Of a stretch of DNA of 64,000 nucleotides, positions 22,601 through 32,985 are shown piece by piece. Every line of letters starts with the position of its first letter. Positions within the stretch are counted from its first letter, which is position 1. The DNA is taken from assembly GCA_037349105.1 (NCBI GenBank), contig JAYJMM010000082.1, forward strand, positions 992,001-1,056,000, given 5' to 3'. The notes below the pieces were generated by a model. That model was not told the DNA's origin. It ran no database searches and was given only the letters and a program-made list of their open reading frames with translations. Made by a program: the position numbers and the translations under genes. The DNA comes from Limnomonas spitsbergensis (taxonomy: Eukaryota; Chlorophyta; Chlorophyceae; Chlamydomonadales).

Positions 22601-25600
22601 CCAGCTAAGGAGGCAGCGCTGGCTATCATAAAGCAGCGCTAGCAGTGGTGGAGCAGGGCTGTGTGGCAAAGCATTGTCGAACCGCGTTGCCCAACCTCGG
22701 GCATCAGTTACTCAATCATTTTTAAGTTGGCCACAGGGCCAGACATTGACCCACACTCTTGATTTTGCCTGGAAATTGGCATGGACTAGACGGTACTACA
22801 ATCAATAACGGTAACTACCGCTGTGGTTTAACGTATCCCTCTCCCCCAAGTTGCGTTGTTATGTTATTATGTAGGAGGGTAGGCATGGTAGCCCACCTAG
22901 TGCTACGGCGGAACGGGTGGCTTTTTCAATCCACGCCCCAGGCATGGTAGCACGATACGGCACGAAACTCTGCAATAAAGCACAGGATTAGCTGGATTGC
23001 ACTTACAAGGTAGCACGATACGGCGTGATACGGTGCAGGTTCAGCCGGATTGTGCTAACATGGCCTCAGGGTGTATTTATTTTTTATTAGGAGGGAAGGC
23101 AAATCAGATCTACAGCTTGTGTTGTTGTGTGACTGCCCCCCCCACACACACACCGACGGCTTCTCGCACCGCCTCTCAGGATCCGCGACCTCACCCTAGT
23201 CTTCATAAACATCTGCAAGCGCATCGGCGCCTCCACACGCGACCCACACGTCCTGCTGCACTCGCGAGGCGGGCACTCCATGCCGCCGCACCTGATGCTC
23301 GACGGCTCGCAGCTGTCCGGCGGGATGATGGGCCGCGGCCGCGGAGGCGGCCTGTCCATGTCGGGCGGGCGGGGCCCCTTTGGCGGGCCGCAGCAGTCGC
23401 GCGGGAGGTTCGACGGGTTTGACTCGCCGCCCCGGCGAATGGACACGAGCCCACCCCGCAGGTTCGGCATGATGCACCAGCGCAGCCCGCTGCGCGGCCG
23501 CAGCCCGCAGGGCGGCCCACGCGGCGGCTACGGCAGCAGCCTGCGCGGGTCGCCGCGTTATGGCAGTCGTAGCCCGCCGCTGCGGTACGGCAGTCGTAGC
23601 CCGCCGCTGCGGTACAGCAGCCGTAGCCCGCCGTTGCGGTACAGTAGCCGAGACCAGAGCCCGCCTGTCAGGTACGCCTACCACTGGCTCTCCACCCCGA
23701 ATGGCGACAAGGCGGTGCCTGCCTGCCTCCCTACTGAGGGTCCGATTGGCACTGCCTCACTCTCTGGCGCGACTGGTGTTCCCTCGGCAAGGAACTTGCC
23801 AGGAAGCATTAGCACGCACACATGTAACCCTATACCCTTAAACATGACACCTTAAAACCCTAAACACTAAACACCTGTGTGTGTGTGTGGAGAGTGTGCG
23901 CTCCAGCGTTCTGCTAAATTGTTTGTTTATTTATTTCAATGCGCAGTTAAGTACCTTGGGCAGGCCACTGGGGCCTCCATTGGGCTGATGGGGACCTAAG
24001 CTTCACCGGCCTACGTCTGGCGGCCCTTGCAGCAGGGCTTGCTGCACCAGCCACCCCTGGACGTTGTCCGTGATGTAGCTGAACTATGCTGACGCACCCT
24101 AGAGTGATTTAGCTGAACTGTAGCTAACGCACCCTGGAGTGATGTAGCTGAACTGTAGCTGACGCACCCTGGAGTTAATACTAATTAGTGGTGTTTTTTC
24201 TCGCCGAAATCGCTGTCCTAATTCAAGGTTTAGGGTTCAGAATTTGAAGGTCTAAGGGTTGTAACTTGAAACTCCATGGTTAAGGGTTCTTAACCCTGGA
24301 GTTTCCCAACCCTAAATTCTGAACCCTACGCCATCGTGCTGTGGCCGATAGCTGTGCCATCAGGTCAGCTTCCTCGCGCTGCACAGCAGTCTTTATTTTA
24401 GTGCACGCCAGAGCACGTCTGTTAGGCTGCTGGGCGGCCACCACTGCGCCGATGGGGACACCCAACCTTGACCGGCCCGCAGCCGGTGGCTCAAGCAGCA
24501 GATTTAATGCACCAAGCCCTGCCGGCTGTAGGCCGGGTTGTAGCTGAATTGTAGCTGAAGTACGCTTAAATAATGTTGCGCAGGTATTTGCGCGGCCGGA
24601 GCCGCTCCCCCTCGCGGCCTCGCTCCAGACGTAGCAGCGACGGCGGCGCAGCGGGGATGGCTGGTGGCATGCCGCCCCACCTTGCAGGCGGAGACAGAGG
24701 AGGAGGAGGAGGAGGAGGAGGAGGAGGGGGAGAAAGAGGAGGGGGTGCAGGTGGAGGTGGAGATAGAGGAGCAGGAGGAGGGGGAGATAGAGGAGCAGCA
24801 GCGGGGGGAGGAGGGGCGCACATGAATTATTCAAACGACGGCCCTGGGAGCTCTGCCCCAGCAGCGGCGGCGACGGCGGCGACACTGGCCGGGGCAAGGC
24901 TGGGCGGCAGGCCAGCAGGAGGTAGCTCCCCGGCAACTTCCCGGCAGCTTCTCTCCGGCAGCTCCCCGGCAGCTTCCCTCCGGCAACGGAGTAGCGGGTT
25001 TTTAAGCGGGGAGCCCCGTGACGCCCCGCCGGGAGGAGGAGCAGGAGGGGGCAGGGAGTCACCGCGGAGCAGCCACCACGCGGACATGGATATGGACTGG
25101 GAGGTGCCCAGCTCCGGAACCGCAGCTAGAGGTAGGGGTACGGACGGAGGTCCTCCTTCTGTGACAGGCCACGCCGCAGAGAGTGGCATGCGGGGAGTCG
25201 GTGGGACGCCGACTCAGCAGCATGGCTGGGATGCGCCGGGCGGGGGCGCTGCAACCGGGCAGCACAGCGGCAGGCAAGCTACCTCCGACGCGGGCGGGGC
25301 AGCAGCAGCGACGGGGAGCGGACAGCAGGGACCAGGTGGCGGGGTGGGGGCCGCCTGGTTGCCGGGGCCGCCGGCCAGGTGCCTGCAATCTGGGGGGGCA
25401 GCGGCTGCAGGCGGTGGGTCATTGGATCATCAGCCGGCCGCCGCAGCAACAGCAGCAGCGGCGGTAGCCTCGCTTCCACGCAGCGCTTCGCAGCCTGGGC
25501 TCCTGACGGCCCGGGCTGGCGGCGGTGGGGGAGGGGGGGGAGGGGGGGCAGGCAGAGCCTGCTCCTCCTCGCCGTTGCCTACACCCGCCGCCCTGACAAA

Positions 25601-28600
25601 GCTCAGCATGGACGAGGTGTTCCTGAGTGATTCAGCGGTGTTTGGCGCCGCAGCGTTGCTGGACCCGAAGCAGGCGCAGGCGGCGGTTGCTGCCGCAGCG
25701 GCAGCGGCGGCCGGCCGCGCGGGCTGCGCCGCCGAGGCGGATGAGGTGGTGCCTAGACGGCTGCTGGACGAAGAGAGCGGGGCGGGGACAGGTTGCGGGG
25801 ACGGGCGGAGGCTGGACCCACCCCCGGGGGTGTTGAGGCAGGCGGTGATGGATCTTATCGCCGAGGTGCGTTTAGGGGTGAGGGAGGGAAGGCGGCGGGG
25901 CGTAGGAGTGTTGATGGGGGGGGGGGAGGGCAGCGGGGCGTACTTGTGTTTGTGGGGGAAAGGGCGGCAAGATAGTAGGGCATGAAGACAGATGACCCAG
26001 GCCTCTTGAGTCCTCAATTGTGTTTCTTACCACACTTTGGCTTACAACCATCTCCGTTACAATCACTTGTCAGTCTGAGTGCCACTATCATTAGGCTGCC
26101 GGTGTCAGTCTGAGTGCCACTGTCATTAGGCTGCCGGTGTCAGTCTGAGTGCCACTGTCATTAGGCTGCCGGTGTCAGTCTGAGTGCCAATGTCATTAGG
26201 CTGCCGGTGTCAGTCTGAGTGCCAATGTCATTAGGCTGCCGGTGTCAGTCTGAGTGCCAATGTCATTAGGCTGCCGGTGTCAGTCTGAGTGCCAATGTCA
26301 TTAGGCTGCCGGTGTCAGTCTGAGTGCCAATGTCATTAGGCTGCCGGTGTCAGTCTGAGTGCCAATGTCATTAGGCTGCCGGTGTCAGTCTGAGTGCCAA
26401 TGTCATTAGGCTGCCGGTGTCAGTCTGAGTGCCAATGTCATTAGGCTGCCGGTGTCAGTCTGAGTGCCAATGTCATTAGGCTGCCGGTGTCAGTCTGAGT
26501 GCCAATGTCATTAGGCTGCCGGTGTCAGTCTGAGTGCCAATGTCATTAGGCTGCCGGTGTCAGTCTGAGTGCCAATGTCATTAGGCTGCCGGTGTCAGTC
26601 TGAGTGCCAATGTCATTAGGCTGACGGTGTCAGTCTGAGTGCCAATGTCATTAGTAGGCTGCCGGTGTGTCGCCTACAAGTTACGAGGCAGGTGTGGTGG
26701 TTGCACAAAATGAGGAAGCCGCGGTGCAAACTAGGTCAGAAGACTGCACGCAGGGTAACGGCGCGGATGTGGCTTCAGCCCAGGCTGCGCTGTTTCCTTA
26801 ACTCTCACGCCCCTCACGGGGCGTAGTTTTCTTTCTTTCTTGTACGCATGGCGACACTTGTCCCACCCGCTGGCCTCCCCGTGACCCCGCCTGTCCCCGG
26901 CAGGGCCTGCGACCGTTGTGGGTTCCCGGCCGGCTTAGTTAATTATTGTGTAGTTATTAGGTAGTCCCGGTTACTCAGGCTCACACCAGTAAATTGGCAC
27001 TTTCGTACTAACGAGATAATTAGTGACAGGATGATGTTCGTGGCAGGTCTCTGGCGCCCGATACAGACGCTGGCCTCCCCCCCGTAGTGCCTGCACCCGT
27101 TGTGGGTTGCCGGCCGGCTGAGGTTATCCTTGTGAAGTTATTCTTGGTAACGCTTACACCACTTCAATGGCGTTTGTGTGCTAAAGAGAGAGATGGTGGC
27201 AGGGCCCAGGCGCCGTAAAAAGCATGGACGACACAATGGCTGGCCTCCCCCCCGCAGGGCCTGCACCCGTTGTGGGTTCCCGGCCGCCTGAGTTTATCCT
27301 TGTGTAGTTCGTCCCAGTAAAACGGTAACGGCACGGATGTGGCTTTGGCCCAGGCTGCGCTGTTTCCATGACTCTTACGCGTAACTTTATTTATTTCTAA
27401 GTCCCGGTAACTCAAGCTCACTCCAGTAAATTGGCACCTTTGTGCTAAAGAGACAGGTAGGGGCAGGACGATGGCCGTGGCAGGGCTTGGGCGCCGTATA
27501 GAAAGCATGAGCAGATACAAATGCTGGCACCCCCGCCTGTCCCCCCCAACAGGGCCTGCACCCGTTGTGGGTGGCCGGCAGGCTGAGCTCATTATTGTCA
27601 TGTCAGTCCCAGTGACTCTTGCTCCAGTAAACTGGCACGTTCATGCTAACGAGATAGTAAGTGACAGGATGATGTTTGTGGCAGGTCTCTGGCGCCTGAT
27701 ACAAACGCTGGTCTCTCCCCCCACAGGTTCTGTACCCGTTGTGGGTGGTCGGCAGGCTGAGCCGCCCCTCCGCCCGCACTTTGGGGCGCCTGGCTGTGGA
27801 GCGCGTGCTAGCTACACTGCCCAACTGCGGGTCCGGCGGCAATTATGACCAGCCCGAGGGCCTGCCTGCGTTCATGACTGCGGCTCGGAAGGACAAGGTA
27901 GGGTTACACAACAGTACTGGATACTCAATCAGGCTATCTCTACCCTGTCTTCAGTCCTTAAGTGGGCAGTAGTTACGACCAGCCCGAGGTCCTGCCTGAG
28001 TTCATGACTGCGGCTCGGAAGGACAAGGTAGGGTTACACAACAGTACTGGATACTCAATCAGGCTATCTCTACCCTGTCTTCAGTCCTTAAGTGGGCAGT
28101 AGTTACGACCAGCCCGAGGGCCTGCCTGCGTTCATGACTGCGGCTCGGAAGGACAAGGTAGGGTTAACACCGGTACTGGATACTCAATCCTGAGGGCCTG
28201 CTTGCGTTCACGACTGCAGCTTGAAACGAGAAGGCAATTTCACCCTGAACACTTAGCCCTTAAGTGGGTAGTAGTAACGACCGGCTTGAGGGCCTGCCTG
28301 CTTTCATGACTGCAGCAAGGAAGGATACGGTATACCTCATACCCGGTACCTTTCGCAGATTTGACACAGTGCCATGTTCCCTAAACCGTTATCTTTCATC
28401 TGCTTGCCTTTTCAGATTCAACAGCTGGTGCCATGTTCCCTAAACTGTTCACTTTTATCTGTTTGCTTTCGCACATTCGACACAGTGCCATGTTCCCCAA
28501 CTTGTTCACTTCCATATGTCTGCTTTCAAGATTTCGACTGAGTGCTATGTTCCCTAGACTGGTCATTTTCATCCCCTTGCTTTTGCAGATTCGACACAGT

Positions 28601-28759
28601 GCTATGTTCCCTAAACTGTGAACTCCCATCTGCTTGCTTTTGCAGATTCGACAGCTGGTGCTTCACGCAGCAGAGCCCCTACTCATCTCTGGCTCTGGCG
28701 AGCAAAGAGGAGGCAGGGCGGTAGACCGTCATCCTTCTGCTGCTGTGGCTGTGTTGTGA
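19603..28759 (+). CDS. RS-rich nuclear protein with NURR-like and SRI-like domains, 7 exons, 933 aa
   Basis: Exons: 19603-19979, 20425-20728, 22168-22229, 23180-23671, 24584-25865, 27727-27897, 28646-28759. All are GT-AG and sum to 934 codons. Residues 1-170 are charged and rich in Arg/Ser dipeptides. Residues 197 to about 270, split over three exons, resemble the acidic NURR domain of hnRNP Q/R (FLSLYERGVL, then VLDEFAGLDHF). Residues about 270-411 are RGG/GSRSPPLRY-like repeats. Exon 5 (413-839) is low-complexity Gly/Ala/Ser. Residues about 827-910 resemble a Set2-Rpb1-interacting domain (VLYPLWVVGRLSR, then ARKDKIRQLV), which in Set2, SCAF1 and PHRF1 binds the phosphorylated RNA polymerase II tail. 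A role in coupling transcription to RNA processing is inferred. The start is the least certain point: ATG at 19633 is an alternative. Confidence 0.8.
20770..20962 (+). repeat. Dispersed repeat, family B
   Basis: Full-length copy starting near GCAGGCCGCCCAGCGGCC and ending in GTAGCTGGATTGTG then an A-rich run. It sits in the intron after exon 2 of the RS/SRI gene. Confidence 0.7.
22230..22535. repeat. Short intron duplication
   Basis: Two ~150-bp copies share GGTGTGGTGGACTGGTGGGG-type sequence and GGTCGCATACGAGGGTCTATG. They lie directly downstream of RS/SRI exon 3. Confidence 0.7.
26064..26672. repeat. 35-bp minisatellite, about 17 units
   Basis: CAGTCTGAGTGCCAATGTCA then TTAGGCTGCCGGTGT, nearly identical throughout. 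The first three units carry AC instead of AA or AT variants. It lies in the intron between RS/SRI exons 5 and 6. Very low divergence implies recent amplification or gene conversion. Confidence 0.97.
26755..26842 (+). repeat. SINE-like element, family D
   Basis: GGTAACGGCGCGGATGTGGC then CCCAGGCTGCGCTGTTTCC, CACGCCCCTCACGGGGCGTA and a TTTCTTTCTTTCTT tail. This is the cleanest copy in the window. The head stem CGCCCC/GGGGCG is palindromic. Confidence 0.65.
26865..27610. repeat. Acceptor-edge array of RS/SRI exon 6
   Basis: Four ~180-bp units each contain CTGGCC(T/A)CCCC, a CAG acceptor and GGCCTGCACCCGTTGTGGGT then GGCCGGC(A/C)(G/T)(G/C)CTGAG (about 26875-26940, 27070-27130, 27240-27300, 27535-27595). 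The true exon edge at 27715-27760 reads CACAGGTTCTGTACCCGTTG. A family D SINE copy at 27323-27400 is embedded. Confidence 0.9.
27898..28340. repeat. Donor-edge array of RS/SRI exon 6
   Basis: Three to four ~125-bp units repeat the last ~60 exon bases (GACCAGCCCGAGG then CCTGCCTG then TTCATGACTGCGGCTCGGAA) plus the GTAGGGTT donor. The first copies are almost identical to the exon and the later ones decay with distance. Confidence 0.95.
28350..28640. repeat. Acceptor-edge array of RS/SRI exon 7
   Basis: Five ~60-bp units contain CTTTTGCAGATTCGACA followed by GTGCTATGTTCCCTAAACTG. The final exon begins at 28646 with the same TTTTGCAG acceptor and ATTCGACAGCTGGTG. Confidence 0.92.
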
Positions 28760-29593
28760 TGACGGCTGGATTAGCTCATCGATGTAAGATAGTAATGCCA
28801 CCAGTTGCGGTTGGGATCGGTTGCCAGCTGCGTCAGCAGATGGCCTTTTGTTGGGAGACTGCGGTACTTCTGGCAAATCGTTGCCGTTGACTGGAATTGT
28901 CTTGAAATTTGTGCGGAATTGGCTGTTTTGTGACCGGTATGTTTAGATTTTGTTGACCCGCACACACTGCTTTAGGAGTATATGTCAGACCTGCTGGCAG
29001 TGGACTTTTGCACAGCCGGTTCCTTTGTTGCTGTTGTTGCAGTGTCAAAGTGTCAACGCACCCTTGTGTCATTTTGATCATTGAAGTGTCAGTCGTGTTG
29101 TTGTGGCTTGAGTGGGGACTGGGGGGGTGAAGTACGGCAGGGAAATTGGGAGCGCCTCCTCATACATCAATGCATGCTAAAAATGCCGACGTGGCCGAGC
29201 TTTATTTAAGCAGGGCCCAAAGGTGTAACGTCATTATCATACTAAAAGCTGAACGGCCTTTAGTTGGCATCCTATCGAGACCAGGCAGAGAAACCAGATG
29301 CCCAGTGGTATGGTATCGGAGTGAAAATCATCCAAGGCCTAGCCCCATGCGCTTCAGTGCACCCAACACACTTTGAAAGTGTGGAATGGTTGGGGACAGT
29401 GTTTATACCGTGTGGCCTCCGGAATCCCAGATCATAGTATGAAGCCCTACCACATTGTGATCTTCTTCCTTCACTTTCTAACAAACGTATAAGGTTGGAC
29501 GCCTTAACAACTGAGCACTTTTTCTCATTATAATCTGTGTATCCCTGTTTGTATGGTCAACTACCGGTGTGTGACGCCCTTACGTTCATTGAA

Positions 29594-29660
29594 CGGAAAC
29601 TACGGTATGCCCGTCGATGACGTGACATACGTCATGGACGGGCATACTGTAGTTTCCGTA
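29594..29660. repeat. Long near-perfect hairpin
   Basis: The two arms are about 31 bases each (ACGGAAACTACGGTATGCCC onward, and its complement) with two mismatches and a loop of about five bases. It is a candidate foldback or MITE end. Confidence 0.85.
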
Positions 29661-29828
29661 CAAGGGTTATTACGGGGGTCAGCCAAATGGCCGTAATAGT
29701 GTGTCTACCTGTCTGTGAGTATTTCCAACGTTCGCTAGTTAGCCGGTGAGATAATGAAAAACGCTGGCGGACACTGGTAGCATAGTCAGCTAAGCCCCCA
29801 TTATCGCCCGGGTTTGCCGGAGAGGGGG

Positions 29829-30327
29829 TTACGTAATAGCCGGAACAAATCTCATTATGCCCGGTGCCGGCCCCGACGTCACTTCCCGGTATGGGCTGAT
29901 TGCCGGCGCTGCACTGCTAAGCGGCTGCCAAACTCCAATATCTCTGTCTTGCTGACTTTGACCTGGAGATGGATGTTTGACCGCCGCATATTCATGCAGG
30001 GCATCTAGCATGCGCTGCAGCCCGGTCGGGCTGATGGCTAGGAGGGAGAGATCATCCGCACAAAGGCACCTGAGTTTTCGCCCCGTCCCCAGCACAATGG
30101 GCGAGGCGATCTTGCCCGGCAGATCGCTGCTTTAGAGACTGAGGAGGAGGGGCTGAGTGGGCAGCCCTGCTTGATACCGCGGGTGCAAGACACAGGGCCA
30201 GTGCTTTTATGGCCGCCAGTGAGCGTGTAGACTGCACCGTTGTAGAGCGCTTGCAAAGCGCGTAGCAGGCATGAAGGCATGTGAAGCCGCTCAGACAGGT
30301 GCTGCCATAGCTGCTCCTGTGGCACAT
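29829..30327 (-). pseudogene. LINE reverse transcriptase fragment
   Basis: Minus-strand frames, broken by at least two frameshifts, spell reverse transcriptase landmarks in order: QLWQHLSERLHMPSCLLRAL, the block GIKQGCPLSP, then CADDLSLLA carrying the catalytic Asp-Asp pair. This is the palm region of a non-LTR retrotransposon polymerase. No endonuclease domain is visible, so the copy is truncated and dead. Confidence 0.85.
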
Positions 30328-30542
30328 TTACATAGGCCTAGGTGAAATCCACAAAGGCCACATGCAGTTTGCCACGGCCTGCAGCTGCCCGTTGCGCGTG
30401 GACTGCATGCATCAAGAGAAAGGCAGCATGGAGCGTGCTACGGCGCTACGTGATTGCTTGTGGCGCAGCACAACAATGAGCCCATACTTGCGTGTATGGC
30501 CCAGAAAAAATAGTGATGAAGCGTGTCTAGGAATTCAAGTTC

Positions 30543-31273
30543 TTGGACATCATCCAGCACGACAGCTGCAGCTTGTGGAAGGCCATGCAAGGTAGAGAGG
30601 CACCTTTGGCTCTCTACCGCCGCATGGCCGCCAAGGTGCGCCTCAGGCATCATCTGCCCACATCTGCATCCGGTTGGCGTCTGTCTATGCAGCGCCTGCG
30701 GCCAACTACGGTGATATGGTGTGGGCCACTGATCACATCAGGCCACGGCATTGCCTCAAGAACAGGATGCATCCCAGCTTCCTCCAGCATCTGCGCCAGG
30801 CTGCAGGGCTACCTGCGTCCGCTGCCAGCTTGGGGGTCATGAGGGAGCTGCAGATCCAGCCGTTACAGCGAAGTTGGTGGCAGCATGTACTTCGCCTCTG
30901 CAATAGAGCGGTCGCACCAGCAGCACAGCAAGACAGCCCACTCATGGCGGCGGGTATGCACCGTTCTAAACTCATGGCGGCAACCATGGCGGCCGACATG
31001 CAGCTCGCTGTTAGGCAGGGAGGACGCAATTGGTGCAGTGAATTCCTAGGTGCCTTGCTGGAGCTGGAGCTGGGATCAGCCGTCCCCAAACTGCGTCAGA
31101 CAGCGACTGACCTGCAGCCGTTACGTGTCACAGAGGTGCTAGCGCTAGTTGATGCAGCATACGAGCGGGCGCAGCTGGATGCAGCTGGCAGAGGGGACCC
31201 GAGAGATCCTGCCACTGAACACAGTTCTGCGGCTGCCTACCGCACCTGGTTTCAGTCGTCGGTGGGCGCTTGA
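30543..31273 (+). pseudogene. LINE post-RT region, opposite orientation
   Basis: Plus-strand frame, clean from about 30674 to a stop at 31273 and preceded by a frameshifted start (ALYRRMAAKVRLRHHLP). It contains YAAPAANYGDMVWATDH, LRQAAGLPASA, SWWQHVLRLCNR and LAVRQGGRNWCSEFLGAL. This pattern is typical of the segment that follows the polymerase in algal LINEs. It runs away from the RT fragment on the other strand, so this is either an inversion of one element or two separate truncated copies. Confidence 0.7.
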
Positions 31274-31312
31274 AATAGGGCTGCCATAGGTGGAGGTGGG
31301 GGTGGCGAGTTA

Positions 31313-31405
31313 AGTTTGTGCGCACGCAAGCATACTCCCTTCGGCTGGCGCAGGCTAGCGGCCGCACCAGCCGAAGGGAGTGTGCTTGCGTGCGCACGAA
31401 CTTAA
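31313..31405. repeat. Near-perfect inverted repeat inside the LINE
   Basis: Arms of about 37 bases (TTGTGCGCACGCAAGCATAC onward and its complement) with two mismatches flank an 18-base G/C-rich spacer. It sits between two parts of the LINE C-terminal region and stays open in the plus frame. Confidence 0.9.
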
Positions 31406-31790
31406 GGCTGCTGCTCGGCGCTGTCAGCACGGCTGACACTAGATTACGGCGCAGCGGTCAGAAGCTTGACAGACGGTGTTGGGCTAGGGGAGACGGCGAG
31501 CATGTGGAGGACGCGTTGCATGCATGCTTTGAATGCCCCAGCGTACAGGATACAGTTAGAGAGCAGGGGTGGGCAGGTCCTCCTAACGGTGCTAGAGACT
31601 TCTTCCAGTTGTACCGGGGCAGACTTGTGCGGGATGCCCTGGCTTTTGCAGAGGCCATGGTAGATATCGTCGAAGCGCAGATGTTTGCAGAGGCCGGAAC
31701 TTCCTTTGTCGTTCTTTTCCAGCCTTTTCTTTTGTCCCTTCACTTATTTCCCACTTGTCCTCCTCCTGTTGTCTTGCCCCCCTCTGTTTG
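31402..31790 (+). pseudogene. LINE C-terminal zinc-knuckle region
   Basis: The frame continuing past the hairpin reads RRCWARGDGEHVEDALHACF then ECPSV, a Cys/His pattern like the reverse-transcriptase-associated zinc-binding motif (C, C, H, CP). It ends in a T/C-rich tail and a family A copy. Confidence 0.65.
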
Positions 31791-32914
31791 TTTCGTTCTT
31801 TCCTCCCGACTCATTAGGTAGGCGCCTGCGCAGCCGAGCCTTTTCTAACAGGGCCCAGAGGTGTAACGTCATTGACCAGGGCATTTCAAATTTCAAAGCT
31901 GCCACGAAGAGCAATCCTCTCAGACCCAACAAAGCACACTTTTCAAATCGGAGACAAAAGTCAACATCTGTCAACAGAAGACACTCATTAAAAACGCAAG
32001 GCCGTGCATTCCCTGCCCCGGCTTAAGAAAAATAGGTGAACAAATGTTACGTTCTGAAATGGTAAGCGGTATGTATCCGTAAAACTCAGGGGCACTGTGC
32101 ACGACATACAACGATGCAGGGGCAGGGCACCGCAATTTTAAATCTACACTTCTGTGCGAAACCTAGGCTTCCGGGCTCGAACCCGGGGGTACAGAGAAAA
32201 AGCCCCGTCACCCCCCCTACCCCTACCCCTGGTAACATTCGTTGACATGCCATCCGCTAAAATCTGTCCCGTACAGTAAGACGACCGGACATCTCCTGAA
32301 TAACCGCACATGGCCGACACTATTCGCTCACAGCTCTCCAACTCATCGTGTGACAACAACCAAAAACACAACTACGGGTAATGGCTTCACCAGGGCATGC
32401 AAACTCCCATATTGGTGGAATAGGCTAGGGGACTTGATGACAGACTGGCTTCAAAATTCAAAAAGTATGGGTCCATCCCGAATTCCGACCCTGTAAGGCC
32501 AGGCCTCGCCTCAGTCAAAGAAATTCAAAAAACTCCGTATGGGACCCCGACGACTAGAATATCACCGATTTTATCCCCAGCCACATCTGGTGCATGCGTA
32601 TTTGTGCTTTGAGATCAAAAAGGTAAAACACCCAGGGATCATGCTGGTATGTTAAGATCTCCTTGAGATCTAAAAGGTAACACTCAGGGATGTTTCTGGT
32701 ATGTTTAGATTTCCTGTTGCTGATCTGTACTGGTATGCTTAGATCTCATGATGCAGATCCCATGGTGCAATTCGAATCGCTCATTGGCGTAAAACAAAAA
32801 ACCCGGAAACAGAGCGCAACCAGCAAAACAGACAGCACAAAGAAAGTCACACAACACTCACAACACATACACACAACGACCAAAGTCCAGGATGCGCAAG
32901 GTAGCTGGAATTAA

Positions 32915-32985
32915 GCTTGATCATCCCCTACCAGCCCCACGCGGCCAAGCGTACAGTAGGGCCCAGTGGGTATGCACCGTTTGAA
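32915..32985 (+). repeat. Dispersed repeat, family C
   Basis: GTAGCTGGAATTAAGCTTGA then CCCTACCAGCCCCACGCGGCC, AGGGCCCAGTGGGTATGC. The other copy is at 43745-43825 inside a kinase intron. The GCGGCC(G/A)AGCG core is also seen in family A. Confidence 0.65.

Noticed and set aside
24573..25985. 470-codon frame read as a complete single-exon gene
   Set aside because: Its middle is exon 5 of the RS/SRI gene. The first codons and the part after 25865 are intron, as shown by matching phases.
26064..26672. Regular 35-bp repeat resembling a CRISPR array
   Set aside because: Units are contiguous with no unique spacers, and the genome is eukaryotic.
32150..32240. Minus-strand GGGTTCGAGCCCGG, like a tRNA T-arm
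   Set aside because: No matching acceptor, D or anticodon arms can be folded around it.
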